38,717 nucleotides of DNA from CAIPVR01 sp049316905 (GTDB taxonomy: Bacteria > Actinomycetota > Acidimicrobiia > Acidimicrobiales > Microtrichaceae), in the NCBI GenBank assembly GCA_049316905.1, contig JBMOJH010000020.1:1-38717 (forward strand). Direction: 5' to 3'. The notes beneath the pieces are model-generated. The model saw only the letters and a program-made list of their open reading frames with translations. It was not told the origin of the DNA and did not search any database. Made by a program: the position numbers and the translations under genes. This document shows, in pieces, positions 8,652 through 16,341 of the stretch (position 1 is the stretch's first letter; the number at the start of each line of letters is the position of its first letter).

Positions 8652-9833
8652 ACCGAGACCGTCGACACCGAGCACCGCCCCGTCCCCGGCCCCCGGGCCG
8701 CCACCCGCCGTCGACCCGACGGCTCACCGTTCCGGGTGGCCGTCTGGGGCACCGGCAACGTGGGTCGGCCGTCGGTACGGGCCGTGGTGGCCGATCCCGA
8801 CCTCGAGCTGGCCGCCGTGATCGTGAGCTCGCCCGAGAAGGAGGGCCGCGATGCCGCCGAGCTGTGCGACCTCGCCCGGCCGACCGGGGTGACCGCGACG
8901 CGCGACGCCGCGGCGGTGCTCGCCGGCGACCTCGAGGGCGGCCCGGTCGACGCCGTCGTCTATGCGGCGACCGGCGACACCCGGCCCGACGACTGCGAGG
9001 CCGACCTCCTCGCCTGCCTGCGGGCCGGCCTCGACGTGGTCTCCACCTCGCTGTACCCGCTGATCCACCCGGGCTCCACGCCCGCCGCACTGCGCGAGCG
9101 GTTCGAGGCGGCCGCTGCAGAGGGCGGCGGTCGCTCGATCTGGGTGTCGGGCATCGACCCGGGATTCCTCGCCGACCTGCTCGCCCCGGTCCTGGTGGGC
9201 ACGTGCGTCTCGGTGCGGCGCGTCGACATCCGGGAGACCTTCAACTACGCGACCTACCACGCTCCCCACGCCGTGAAGGAGCTGTGCGGGTTCGGCATGC
9301 CGATGGACAGCCCTCCGCCGATGCTCTGGCCGACGGTGCCCACGATGGTGTGGGGCGGCGTGCTGCGGGTGCTCGCCGACACGCTCGGCATCGAGTTCGA
9401 CGAGATCGACGAACAGATCGAACGGCGGGCGCTCGAGCGGACGATCGAGCTGCCGATCGGCACGTTCGAGGAGGGCACGCAGGGCGCGTTCCGTCTGCTG
9501 GTCCGGGGACTCGTGGGCGGCGAGCCGGTGCTCGTGATCGACCACATCACCCGCATCGACGACACCTGCGCGCTCGACTGGCCGGTGCCACCCGGCGGGT
9601 CCATGGGCTGCCACCAGGTGATCGTCGAGGGCGACCCCGACGTGACCCTCACGCTGGAGGCCGGCGACTCGGTGGACCCGGCGAACCTCGGCGACCGCAA
9701 CGTGGGCGGCATCGCCCTGTCGGCCGGGCGGATCGTCCACGCCATCCCCGAGGTGATCGCGGCGCCGCCGGGGCTGGTGACCGCCATGGACCTGCCCCTC
9801 GTCGACGGCCGGGGCCTCGTGGGGCACGCTTGA
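8649..9833 (+). CDS. DapB-like NAD(P)H-dependent dehydrogenase (2,4-diaminopentanoate dehydrogenase-type)
   Basis: After a poorly conserved leader of about 28 residues there is a Rossmann fold with the glycine-rich loop VAVWGTGNVGR, as in dihydrodipicolinate reductase N-terminal domains. The protein (394 residues) is longer than true DapB and lacks a clear DapB C-terminal signature; it resembles the actinobacterial dihydrodipicolinate-reductase-like or 2,4-diaminopentanoate dehydrogenase (Ord) family instead. The reaction is therefore probably NAD(P)H-linked oxidoreduction of an amino or imino acid or a related compound; the substrate is unknown. Start GTG 8649 is supported by the TAGCGT box six bases upstream. 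The stop TGA (9831-9833) overlaps the TTG start of the AlkD-like gene, suggesting coupled translation although the functions look unrelated. Confidence 0.78.
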   Translation: MTETVDTEHRPVPGPRAATRRRPDGSPFRVAVWGTGNVGRPSVRAVVADPDLELAAVIVSSPEKEGRDAAELCDLARPTGVTATRDAAAVLAGDLEGGPVDAVVYAATGDTRPDDCEADLLACLRAGLDVVSTSLYPLIHPGSTPAALRERFEAAAAEGGGRSIWVSGIDPGFLADLLAPVLVGTCVSVRRVDIRETFNYATYHAPHAVKELCGFGMPMDSPPPMLWPTVPTMVWGGVLRVLADTLGIEFDEIDEQIERRALERTIELPIGTFEEGTQGAFRLLVRGLVGGEPVLVIDHITRIDDTCALDWPVPPGGSMGCHQVIVEGDPDVTLTLEAGDSVDPANLGDRNVGGIALSAGRIVHAIPEVIAAPPGLVTAMDLPLVDGRGLVGHA

Positions 9834-10534
9834 GCCGCTCGGGTCCGAGCAATTCACCCGGTCCGGCCGACCTGGTCGGCGAGGTCCTCGACGGGCTCCT
9901 GGCTCGGGCCGACCCGGTCCGGGCCGCGGACATGCGGGCCTACATGCGGGACCAGTTCGACTTCCTCGGTGTGCCCACGCCGGCCCGACGAGCGGCCTCC
10001 AAGGAGCTCGTCCGGGCCGCCCGTCGGGCGCCGGAGCCGGAGGTGGTGGCGGTCATCGACCGCGTGTGGGCCCGGCCCGAGCGGGAGTTCCGCTACGTGG
10101 GCAGCGACATGGCCCGGGCCGCGTCGCCGCGCTGGGGTCCGGACCGCCTGGTCGACCTCCGCCGGTGGGTCACGACCGACAGCTGGTGGGACACGGTCGA
10201 CTCGCTGGCGGTGTCCACCGGCAACCTGGTCCGCGCCCACCCCGGGCTGGCCCGCGAGATGGACCGCTGGATCGACGACGACGACCTCTGGGTGGCCCGG
10301 GTGGCCCTGCTCCACCAGCTCGGGTGGAAGGACGCGGTGGACCAGGAGCGGCTCTTCCGGTATTGCGAGCAGCGGGCCGCCGACACCGAGTTCTTCATCC
10401 GCAAGGCCATCGGGTGGGCCCTGCGGGATCACGCCCGCACCGACCCCGGCGCCGTGCGTCGGTTCGTCGACGCCCACCCCGGGCTGTCCGGCCTGTCGCG
10501 TCGCGAGGCACTGAAGCACCTGGGTGGGTCCTGA
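9830..10534 (+). CDS. AlkD-family DNA alkylation repair glycosylase
   Basis: This 234-residue all-helical protein belongs to the AlkC/AlkD HEAT-like repeat glycosylases, which remove N3- and N7-alkylated purines without base flipping. Residues matching the B. cereus AlkD active site are visible: W120 and D124 in DSWWDTVDSLA, R157 in LWVARVALL and W196 in RKAIGWALRD. The start is TTG at 9830 (TTGA overlapping the previous stop); the next in-frame start, ATG 9932, would cut into the conserved region before FDFLGVPTPARR. The same frame is open for 2.5 kb upstream, but that part is antisense to, or out of frame with, the flanking genes and not coding. Together with the AlkB-type gene at 33242-33943 it gives the window two alkylation-repair functions. 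Confidence 0.88.
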   Translation: MSRSGPSNSPGPADLVGEVLDGLLARADPVRAADMRAYMRDQFDFLGVPTPARRAASKELVRAARRAPEPEVVAVIDRVWARPEREFRYVGSDMARAASPRWGPDRLVDLRRWVTTDSWWDTVDSLAVSTGNLVRAHPGLAREMDRWIDDDDLWVARVALLHQLGWKDAVDQERLFRYCEQRAADTEFFIRKAIGWALRDHARTDPGAVRRFVDAHPGLSGLSRREALKHLGGS

Positions 10535-10550
10535 GCGTCCGGCCGACCGC

Positions 10551-10567
10551 TACGGTCCCCGCCCATG
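10551..10567 (+). promoter_or_regulatory. Near-leaderless -10 box (TACGGT) of the sulfatase gene
   Basis: TACGGT (10551-10556), eight bases, ATG at 10565. The box lies between the AlkD stop and the sulfatase start. Confidence 0.45.
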
Positions 10568-12910
10568 GCCGCGCCCTCCGACCCTGACGGCACCCGGAAC
10601 GACCCGCTGGCCCCGTACGCCGGCCACGGCGGCGAGGTGGGACGGATCTTCGCCACCTCCGAGCCGTGGTGGCCCGAGCGGCGCCGGCCCCGCGAGGGCG
10701 CCCCGAACATCGTCGTGGTCATGTGCGACGACATCGGCTACTCCGACATCGGCTGCTACGGCTCGGAGATCCCCACCCCGAACATCGACCGCCTCGCTGC
10801 GGACGGCCTCCGCTACCGCGACTACCACGCCACCCCGATGTGCTCGCCGACCCGCGCCGCGCTGATGACCGGGCTCGAACCGCACCGCGCCGGCGTGGGC
10901 CACGTGGCGCACTCGGACCCGGGCTTCCCGGGCTACGCGATGGAACTCACACCGTTCGCCCCGACATTGCCGGAGCTGCTGCGCGATGCGGGCTACCAGA
11001 CGCTGATGGTGGGGAAGTGGCACCTCACGAAGGACAGCCAGGTGAACGACGCGGGTGACCGTTCGTCGTGGCCGCTGCAGAAGGGGTTCGACCGCTACTA
11101 CGGGTTCCTCGACGCCTTCACGAACTTCCACCACCCCCACCGGCTCATCGAGGACAACCACGCGGTCACCGTGGACCGGTACCCCGACGACTACTTCGTC
11201 ACCGACGACTTCACCGACCGCGCGATCTCGATGATCCGGGAGTCGACGGCGTCGGACCCGACCAAGCCGTTCTTCCTCTACTTCGCGCAGGCCGCGGTGC
11301 ACGCGCCGCTGCAGGCCCCGGCCGAGGACGTGGCCGCCTTCGCCGACAGCTACCACGACGGGTGGGACGACGCCCGTCGCCGCCGCTACGAGCGGCAGAT
11401 CGAGCTCGGCGTCATCCCCGACGGCGCGGAGCTCGCGCCGCGGAACCACGAGCCGGGCGACGAGGTGGCCGCGTGGGACGACCTCGACGACGACCGCAAG
11501 GCGCTCTTCGCCCGCTACATGGCGGTCTACGCCGGGCTCATCTCGAACCTCGACCGCAACATCGGGCGCCTCCGCGCCGCGCTCGAGGAACTCGGCGTCT
11601 GGGACAACACGCTCTTCATCTTCACCTCCGACAACGGCGGCTCCCGCGAGGGCGAGGAGGACGGCACCAGCGCGTACTTCCGCACCCTCCACTACGAGCG
11701 CACCGGCCGGGAGCAGCCCTTCGAGGAGGACCTGGGCCGGCTCGACGCGATGGGCGGGCCCACCACGCTGCCGCACTACCCCCGGGGCTGGGCGATGGTG
11801 TCGAACACCCCGTTCCGCCTCTACAAGATCAACACGCACCGCGGCGGCCACTCGGTGCCGTTCGTGGTGTCGTGGCCCGACGGCCGGCTGGGCGCCGGCG
11901 GAACGGTGCGCGACCAGTTCGTGCACGTGACGGACCTGCTGCCCACCTTCCTCGAGCTGGCCGGCGTGGAGCGGCCCGACACGTGGCGCGGCCGGCCGGT
12001 GCTGCCCCTCTACGGCACGTCGGTGGCGGCCACGCTCACGGATCCCACCGCCCCCGGCCGCACGGCCGACCTCATGGTGGAGAACGAGGGCCACCGGGGC
12101 TTCCGGCGCGGCAGCTGGGAGGCGGTCACCCGCCACGTCCCCCGCACGCCCTACTCCGAGGAGCACTGGGAGCTCTACGACATGGCCGCGGACCCCACCC
12201 AGCTGCGGGACCTGGCCGACCGGAACCCGCAGCTGCTCTCCGAGATGATCGCGGCGTGGGAGGAGTCGGCCTGGGCCAACCAGGTGTTCCCGCTCGACGA
12301 GGGCACCGGGTACCGGTACCTGCTGCGGCCGTCCTGGACCGAGGTGTACGACCGCCCCGTGGTGCTGCGGCCCGGCACGCCCACGCTCGACCGGTGGCGC
12401 TCGCAACGCCTGATCCTGTGGCGCGACGTGGACGTGACCGCGCGGGTGGCGCTGGCCGAGGGCGACGCCGGGATCCTGGTGGCCCACGGCGACCAGGGCG
12501 GCGGCTACTCGCTCTACATCGACACCACGGGCGAGCTGGTCGCGGCCCACAACGGCTACGGCCTCGAGCGCGAGGTGCGCGGCCCGGTGGTACCGCCGGG
12601 CGAGCACGACCTCGGACTGCACATCCGCTGTCCCGGCGGGGACCGCTGGGATCTGTCCCTCTCGGTCGACGGCGAGACCGTGGCGTCGGAGAACGGGTTC
12701 CGGCTGCTGATGGCCATGGCCCCGTTCGAGGGGATCGACGTCGGCCTCGACCGTCGCTCACCGGTGAGCTGGGCGGTCTACGAGCAGCACGGGCCGTTCC
12801 CGTTCAGCGGGACGCTGCGGTCCGTCGCCTACACGCCGGGCAGCCCGGCCCCCGACAGCCCGAACGACCTGATGGAGTTCCTGCGCGACTGGGGGCGCAG
12901 CTTCCAGTGA
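10565..12910 (+). CDS. Type I (formylglycine) arylsulfatase
   Basis: A 781-residue alkaline-phosphatase-superfamily sulfatase. The metal-binding start MCDDIGYSDIGCYG (53-66), the modification site CSPTRAALMTG with Cys93 (CxPxR type, to be converted to formylglycine) and the second metal motif TSDNGG near residue 355 are all intact. The catalytic part ends near residue 540, and about 240 residues of non-catalytic C-terminus follow. This is the size of the large sulfatases in mycobacteria and relatives. No signal peptide is visible, so it may act in the cytosol or leave by an unrecognised route. The sulfate ester substrate cannot be read. A formylglycine-generating enzyme is not present in the window and must be encoded elsewhere. 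ATG 10565 is favoured by the TACGGT box eight bases upstream. Confidence 0.92.
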   Translation: MAAPSDPDGTRNDPLAPYAGHGGEVGRIFATSEPWWPERRRPREGAPNIVVVMCDDIGYSDIGCYGSEIPTPNIDRLAADGLRYRDYHATPMCSPTRAALMTGLEPHRAGVGHVAHSDPGFPGYAMELTPFAPTLPELLRDAGYQTLMVGKWHLTKDSQVNDAGDRSSWPLQKGFDRYYGFLDAFTNFHHPHRLIEDNHAVTVDRYPDDYFVTDDFTDRAISMIRESTASDPTKPFFLYFAQAAVHAPLQAPAEDVAAFADSYHDGWDDARRRRYERQIELGVIPDGAELAPRNHEPGDEVAAWDDLDDDRKALFARYMAVYAGLISNLDRNIGRLRAALEELGVWDNTLFIFTSDNGGSREGEEDGTSAYFRTLHYERTGREQPFEEDLGRLDAMGGPTTLPHYPRGWAMVSNTPFRLYKINTHRGGHSVPFVVSWPDGRLGAGGTVRDQFVHVTDLLPTFLELAGVERPDTWRGRPVLPLYGTSVAATLTDPTAPGRTADLMVENEGHRGFRRGSWEAVTRHVPRTPYSEEHWELYDMAADPTQLRDLADRNPQLLSEMIAAWEESAWANQVFPLDEGTGYRYLLRPSWTEVYDRPVVLRPGTPTLDRWRSQRLILWRDVDVTARVALAEGDAGILVAHGDQGGGYSLYIDTTGELVAAHNGYGLEREVRGPVVPPGEHDLGLHIRCPGGDRWDLSLSVDGETVASENGFRLLMAMAPFEGIDVGLDRRSPVSWAVYEQHGPFPFSGTLRSVAYTPGSPAPDSPNDLMEFLRDWGRSFQ

Positions 12911-12988
12911 CGGGGGCCGGCGCCCTCTCGCGACCCTGACGCCGCCTTCACGGAACCATCACATCCGGACTCCATCCTGATCGTGTAC

Positions 12989-13008
12989 CCGGGGGGATGG
13001 ACCCCCGG
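12989..13008 (+). promoter_or_regulatory. Stem-loop in the leader of the 13031 gene
   Basis: CCGGGGG (12989-12995), six-base loop, CCCCCGG (13002-13008): a perfect 7-bp GC stem ending eight bases before the GAGGAG ribosome site at 13017-13022. It could terminate the sulfatase transcript, although there is no T-tract, or influence translation of the next gene. The rest of 12911-13030 shows nothing recognisable. Confidence 0.3.
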
Positions 13009-13030
13009 CCCGGCACGAGGAGTCGAGACG

Positions 13031-13633
13031 GTGGGACACGACAACGGCAACATCGGACACAACGGCAACATCGGACACAGCAGCAACATCGGACACAGCA
13101 GCAACATCGGTCACGGAGCGGGAACGACCGGGACGGCGTCGGCGCCGACGCGGCGCATGCGGCGGCTGGTCGCCGGCGTGGTGGCGGTCGCCAGCCTCGC
13201 CGGGGTGGGCCTCGTCGCCCTCCCCGCCGCGGTCGGTTCGGCCGGCGCCGCGACGGCGGTCGCCCGGACCGACGACACGGGGAACGCCAGCACCACCACG
13301 GTGGCGGAGCGGCCCGGTCGCGAGGGTCGCGAGGGTCGAAAGGGCCGTCTGGCCAAGCTCCGGAAGGCCATCGTGACCACGTCGGCCACGGCGATCGGGA
13401 TCCCGGCCGAGGAGCTGAGCACGGAGCTCCGGTCCGGCAAGTCGATCGCCGAGGTGGCCACCGCCAAGGGTGTGCAGGTCGGCAAGGTGGTCGACGCGCT
13501 GGTGGCCGAGGCCTCGGAGAAGCTCGACGCCGCCGTGGAGTCGGGCCGGATCTCCCAGGAGCGGGCCGACCGCATGAAGGGGCGTCTCGAGGGCCGCTTC
13601 GAGCAGGTGGTCCAGCGCAAGCGCCAGCGCTGA
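13031..13633 (+). CDS. Exported or membrane-anchored small protein with N-terminal hexapeptide repeats
   Basis: The GTG start at 13031 has a strong ribosome site, GAGGAG, eight bases upstream. The first 26 residues are near-perfect repeats, GHDNGNI, GHNGNI, GHSSNI, GHSSNI. A basic stretch (RRMRR) and a hydrophobic segment LVAGVVAVASLAGVGLVAL with an Ala-rich end follow, like a signal peptide or anchor. The C-terminal 110 residues contain GIPAEELSTELRSGKSIAEVATAKGVQ in pieces typical of small helical domains (xxELxxxLxxGKSIAEVAxxKGV) found in many exported Gram-positive proteins, ending in a basic tail. Function is unknown. An alternative start at ATG 13158 would begin at the basic stretch and give a normal signal peptide, but it lacks a ribosome site. 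A 40-residue His/Asn/Gly-rich region before a signal segment is unusual. Confidence 0.7.
   Translation: MGHDNGNIGHNGNIGHSSNIGHSSNIGHGAGTTGTASAPTRRMRRLVAGVVAVASLAGVGLVALPAAVGSAGAATAVARTDDTGNASTTTVAERPGREGREGRKGRLAKLRKAIVTTSATAIGIPAEELSTELRSGKSIAEVATAKGVQVGKVVDALVAEASEKLDAAVESGRISQERADRMKGRLEGRFEQVVQRKRQR
13034..13108 (+). repeat. 18-bp coding tandem repeats
   Basis: Units begin GGACAC: 13034-13054 (21 bp), 13055-13072, 13073-13090 and 13091-13108. The last two are identical at the DNA level (GGACACAGCAGCAACATC). All keep the reading frame of the 13031 gene. Confidence 0.9.
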
Positions 13634-13673
13634 ACCCCGGCGGGGCGGCGAACGCAGCACGGCGGTCGACCGG

Positions 13674-13690
13674 TAGGGTCGACCGCCGTG
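13674..13690 (+). promoter_or_regulatory. -10 box (TAGGGT) flanked by GGTCGACC palindromes
   Basis: TAGGGT (13674-13679), eight bases, GTG at 13688. Two copies of the 8-bp palindrome GGTCGACC (13664-13671 and 13677-13684) sit 13 bp apart around the box and could be a binding site for a repressor or activator. Confidence 0.45.
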
Positions 13691-14791
13691 GCGCGTGTGG
13701 ACGTGGTGGTCGTCGGTGGGGGCGCGATGGGCGCCACCTCGGCGTGGCGGCTGGCCCGGTCGGGCCGCTCGGTCGTGCTCTGTGAGCAGTTCGCGCCGGT
13801 GCACGACCGCGGGTCGTCCCACGGCGCCACCCGAATCTTCCGCGTGGCCTACCGCGACCCTCGCTACACGGCGCTCGCGCTGCGGGCGTTGCCGCTGTGG
13901 CGTGAGCTCGAGGACGCGACCGGCGACGTGCTCCTGGAACAGGTCGGCCAGCTCGACCACGGGCGGGCGTCCGCCGTGGCCGAGGTCGCGGACTCGCTCG
14001 CCGCGGCGGGCCGGCCCCACGAGGTGCTGTCGCCCGCGGCGGCCGCGGAACGTTGGCCCGGCATGTGCTTCGACGACGCGGTGGTCGTGAGCCCCGAGGG
14101 AGGGCGGTGCTGGGCCGACCGGACCGTCGCCGCAGCCTGGCGCGCGGCGGGAACGGCGGGGGCCGACCTGCGGCCCGCCACGGCGGTGCGCCGGGTGGAG
14201 GTCCGCGGTGAGGGGGCGGTCGTGCACCTGCCCGACGGGGAACTCGAGGCCGACGTGGTGGTGGTTGCCGCCGGGGCATGGGCGGCCGGCCTCCTCGACG
14301 GGGTCGTGGAGCTTCCGCCGCTGCTCGTCACCGAGGAGCAGCCGTCGCACTTCCGGGCCCTGGACCCGGCCGCCGACTGGCCGAGCTTCCTGCACCACCG
14401 CCCGCCCGCGGACGGGGTGGACCGGCCGCTCGGCTTCGACGCCTACGGGCTCCTGACCCCGGGAGAGGGGGTGAAGGTGGGCGGGCACGGGACCGGCGCC
14501 ACCGTCGACCCGGACCACCGGAGCGGGATCGACCCGGGGCGGGCCGCCGCGGAGTCGGCCTACGTCGCCGAGTGGTTCCCGGGGCTCGATCCCCGGCCGG
14601 TCAGTTCCACGCCCTGCCTGTTCACCAGCACGCCGGACGACCACTTCGTGCTGGACCGCCGCGGACCCGTGGTGGTCTGCTCCCCCTGTTCGGGGCACGG
14701 CTTCAAGTTCGTGCCCGCCGTGGCCCGCGAGGTCGAGCTGCTCGTCGGCGGCGCCGCGCAGGGCGACGCCGCGTGGCGACTGCCCGGCTGA
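13688..14791 (+). CDS. soxA: Monomeric sarcosine oxidase / N-methyl amino acid oxidase-type flavoprotein
   Basis: The N-terminus has the FAD dinucleotide-binding motif VVVVGGGAMGATSAWRLA, followed by GSSHGATRIFR, the conserved His/Arg region of the MSOX/MTOX family. Cys310 in STPCLFTSTPDDHF aligns with the cysteine that holds FAD covalently in monomeric sarcosine oxidase, and CSGHGFKF carries the conserved lysine that activates oxygen. The length (367) is close to the family's usual 370-390. The reaction is oxidative demethylation of sarcosine or another N-methylated or secondary amine, giving H2O2 and formaldehyde; the exact substrate is open, so the gene symbol is tentative. Start GTG 13688 is supported by the TAGGGT box. 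The gene is convergent with the lipocalin gene, 15 bp apart. Confidence 0.85.
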   Translation: MARVDVVVVGGGAMGATSAWRLARSGRSVVLCEQFAPVHDRGSSHGATRIFRVAYRDPRYTALALRALPLWRELEDATGDVLLEQVGQLDHGRASAVAEVADSLAAAGRPHEVLSPAAAAERWPGMCFDDAVVVSPEGGRCWADRTVAAAWRAAGTAGADLRPATAVRRVEVRGEGAVVHLPDGELEADVVVVAAGAWAAGLLDGVVELPPLLVTEEQPSHFRALDPAADWPSFLHHRPPADGVDRPLGFDAYGLLTPGEGVKVGGHGTGATVDPDHRSGIDPGRAAAESAYVAEWFPGLDPRPVSSTPCLFTSTPDDHFVLDRRGPVVVCSPCSGHGFKFVPAVAREVELLVGGAAQGDAAWRLPG

Positions 14792-14810
14792 GGGGCCCGC
14801 CCCGGCTCAG
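14788..14810. terminator. Hairpin joining the stop codons of soxA and the lipocalin gene
   Basis: CTGAG (14788-14792, containing the TGA of soxA) pairs with CTCAG (14806-14810, containing the antisense of the lipocalin TGA). An inner GGG/CCC adds to the stem with a small bulge. There is no T-tract. Confidence 0.4.
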
Positions 14811-15352
14811 TACTGCGGGGTGGGCGTGATGCCGCCCACGTTCACGCCCTTGGCCTCGGCCCGGTCGAGCAGCTCCTGGTAGAGCGCGTCGGGCACGAAC
14901 TTGGTGCGGCTCAGGATGAACCCGCTCGATCCGGTCGGGTCGCTGACGATGGCCCAGCTGTAGTCATCGGCCAGGTCGACGATCCAATAGTTGCCGGGAG
15001 GGTTCGCGGAGTTGGAGCCGGTGAAGCTCACGTTGAGGCGGGCGTTGCTGGCATCCACGGGCACCGCGGAGCCGACGATGCGCGACTCGGGTCCGCCGTT
15101 GAAGAAGTACTGCCCGGAGTTCTCCACCCGGATCGACCCGTCGGGGTTGAGCGAGTAGTCGGCGCGGGTGTTGACGAGGCCGACCGAGAAGAACTGCTTC
15201 ACGCTGCCGAGCTCGAACCAGGTGCCCAGGTACCGGTTCACGTCGACCGAGGCCACCGTCGAGGTGCGGGGCGGGGCCATGGTGCACGAGGCGAGGGCCA
15301 GCGCCGCGAGGGCGACGACGGGCAGGACGAGGAGGCGGCGTGACGTACGCAT
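14807..15352 (-). CDS. Bacterial lipocalin lipoprotein (Blc-like)
   Basis: The 181-residue protein starts at ATG 15352 with RR, a hydrophobic signal and the lipobox LASC, so it should be lipid-anchored on the outside of the membrane. The first lipocalin motif YLGTWFEL, and later YSWAIVSDPTG and FILSRT, match the Blc/apolipoprotein D-like family. Lipocalins bind small hydrophobic ligands such as fatty acids or lysophospholipids in a beta-barrel; in bacteria they are linked to envelope upkeep. The frame is open further upstream to 15673 but has no signal-like sequence there. The gene follows the 15400-16341 gene on the same strand after a 47-bp gap and may share its transcript. Confidence 0.9.
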   Translation of the reverse strand: MRTSRRLLVLPVVALAALALASCTMAPPRTSTVASVDVNRYLGTWFELGSVKQFFSVGLVNTRADYSLNPDGSIRVENSGQYFFNGGPESRIVGSAVPVDASNARLNVSFTGSNSANPPGNYWIVDLADDYSWAIVSDPTGSSGFILSRTKFVPDALYQELLDRAEAKGVNVGGITPTPQY

Positions 15353-15399
15353 GGTCGGTACTTCGCCGGCGGGGGTCCCCACGGATGCACCCGTCCCGG

Positions 15400-16341
15400 T
15401 CAGCTCCCCGGCACCCGCAGCGACGCCGTCACCTCGCGCACCGCCCGGCGCACCACGGCGAGCTTCGGCACGGTGCCCAACGGTCGCCACGTCGCGCCGT
15501 CGTCGGGTGACCACTCCGCCTCCCAGAGCACGGTCACGTCGCCCAGGCGATCGCCGGTCGGGCCGGCGGCGGTGGGCGTCCGGTAGGTCACGGTGCAGCG
15601 CCCGGGGAGCCCGGCCTGGCGGCGTGGCGACGTGCCCGCGCCCGGGTCGAACGGCCGGCCCGGTCCGTCGCACGACGTGAGGCGGCCGACGTCCGCCGGG
15701 TCACCGGTGCGCACCTGGACCGACACCGGGCGGGCCCGCACACGGGCGGTGATGCCGCCTGCCGTGAGGAACCGCTCGAGCGGGGCCCACGCGGCGGTGT
15801 CGAACCACACGAACACCGGCTCGCCGACCGGGACGGCGGTTCCGGCCGGCGGACTCGTGCGCACCGGCAGGGCCGGCAGCACCGTGACCATGCGCCGGGC
15901 CACCGCGGCCGTGCCGAGCGGACCCGGCACCACCCGGACCTCGCCGGTGGGGACCCCGTCGACGAGGCGCACCTGCACGTCGAGGTCCGCGGCCTCCGGC
16001 CCGACCCGGGCGTCGAGGGCCCGCCGGAACGCCGAGTCGCCCAGATCGGGTCGCGCCGCCAGGACCTGCAGCAGGAACCCCAGCTCGGCATCGGTCAGCG
16101 TGACCCAGACGGAGCGGGCGGGCACGCCGCGACCCGCCCCGGCCGTTGCTCGCGACGGCGACAGGATGCTCGTGATGATCCGACCGTCGCGGGTGAGGCG
16201 CGAGCTGGCGCCGCCGTCCCCGGCGGCGTCGGCCGGTGGGGCGAACCCGGCGGCGCCGACCCCCAGGGCGATCGCGCCGGTCAGCACCAGGGCGGCGGTC
16301 CGGACCGCGGCGGCGGTCACCGCCCCGGTCAGCCGCCGCAC
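15400..16341 (-). CDS. Exported protein of unknown function
   Basis: GTG 16341 (reading VRRLTGAV) overlaps the 3' end of the upstream lipoprotein gene by 13 bp, giving 313 residues. An N-terminal hydrophobic segment (AALVLTGAIALGVGAAGF) ends in ADAAG and looks like a cleavable signal or anchor. The mature part contains WVTLTDAELGFLLQVLAA, a proline-rich stretch, and PVFVWFDTAAW and VTVLWEAEWSPDDGATW, suggesting beta-strand domains. A few Cys residues (SCDGP, GRCTV) could form a disulfide outside the cell. I do not recognise the family. The overlap with 16329-17063, itself an exported protein with a WCSW motif, suggests the two act together in the envelope. Confidence 0.72.
   Translation of the reverse strand: MRRLTGAVTAAAVRTAALVLTGAIALGVGAAGFAPPADAAGDGGASSRLTRDGRIITSILSPSRATAGAGRGVPARSVWVTLTDAELGFLLQVLAARPDLGDSAFRRALDARVGPEAADLDVQVRLVDGVPTGEVRVVPGPLGTAAVARRMVTVLPALPVRTSPPAGTAVPVGEPVFVWFDTAAWAPLERFLTAGGITARVRARPVSVQVRTGDPADVGRLTSCDGPGRPFDPGAGTSPRRQAGLPGRCTVTYRTPTAAGPTGDRLGDVTVLWEAEWSPDDGATWRPLGTVPKLAVVRRAVREVTASLRVPGS

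Noticed and set aside
7271..9829. Long in-frame extension upstream of the AlkD gene
   Set aside because: It runs antisense to the flavoprotein gene and out of frame with the DapB-like gene, and has no family motif. The TTG start at 9830 is sufficient.
13034..13108. Repeats considered as a CRISPR array
   Set aside because: The units are tandem, 18 bp, without spacers, and lie in a reading frame.
14792..14803. GGGGC-CC-GCCCC as a terminator hairpin by itself
   Set aside because: A two-base loop cannot fold as drawn; the wider stop-to-stop pairing is preferred.
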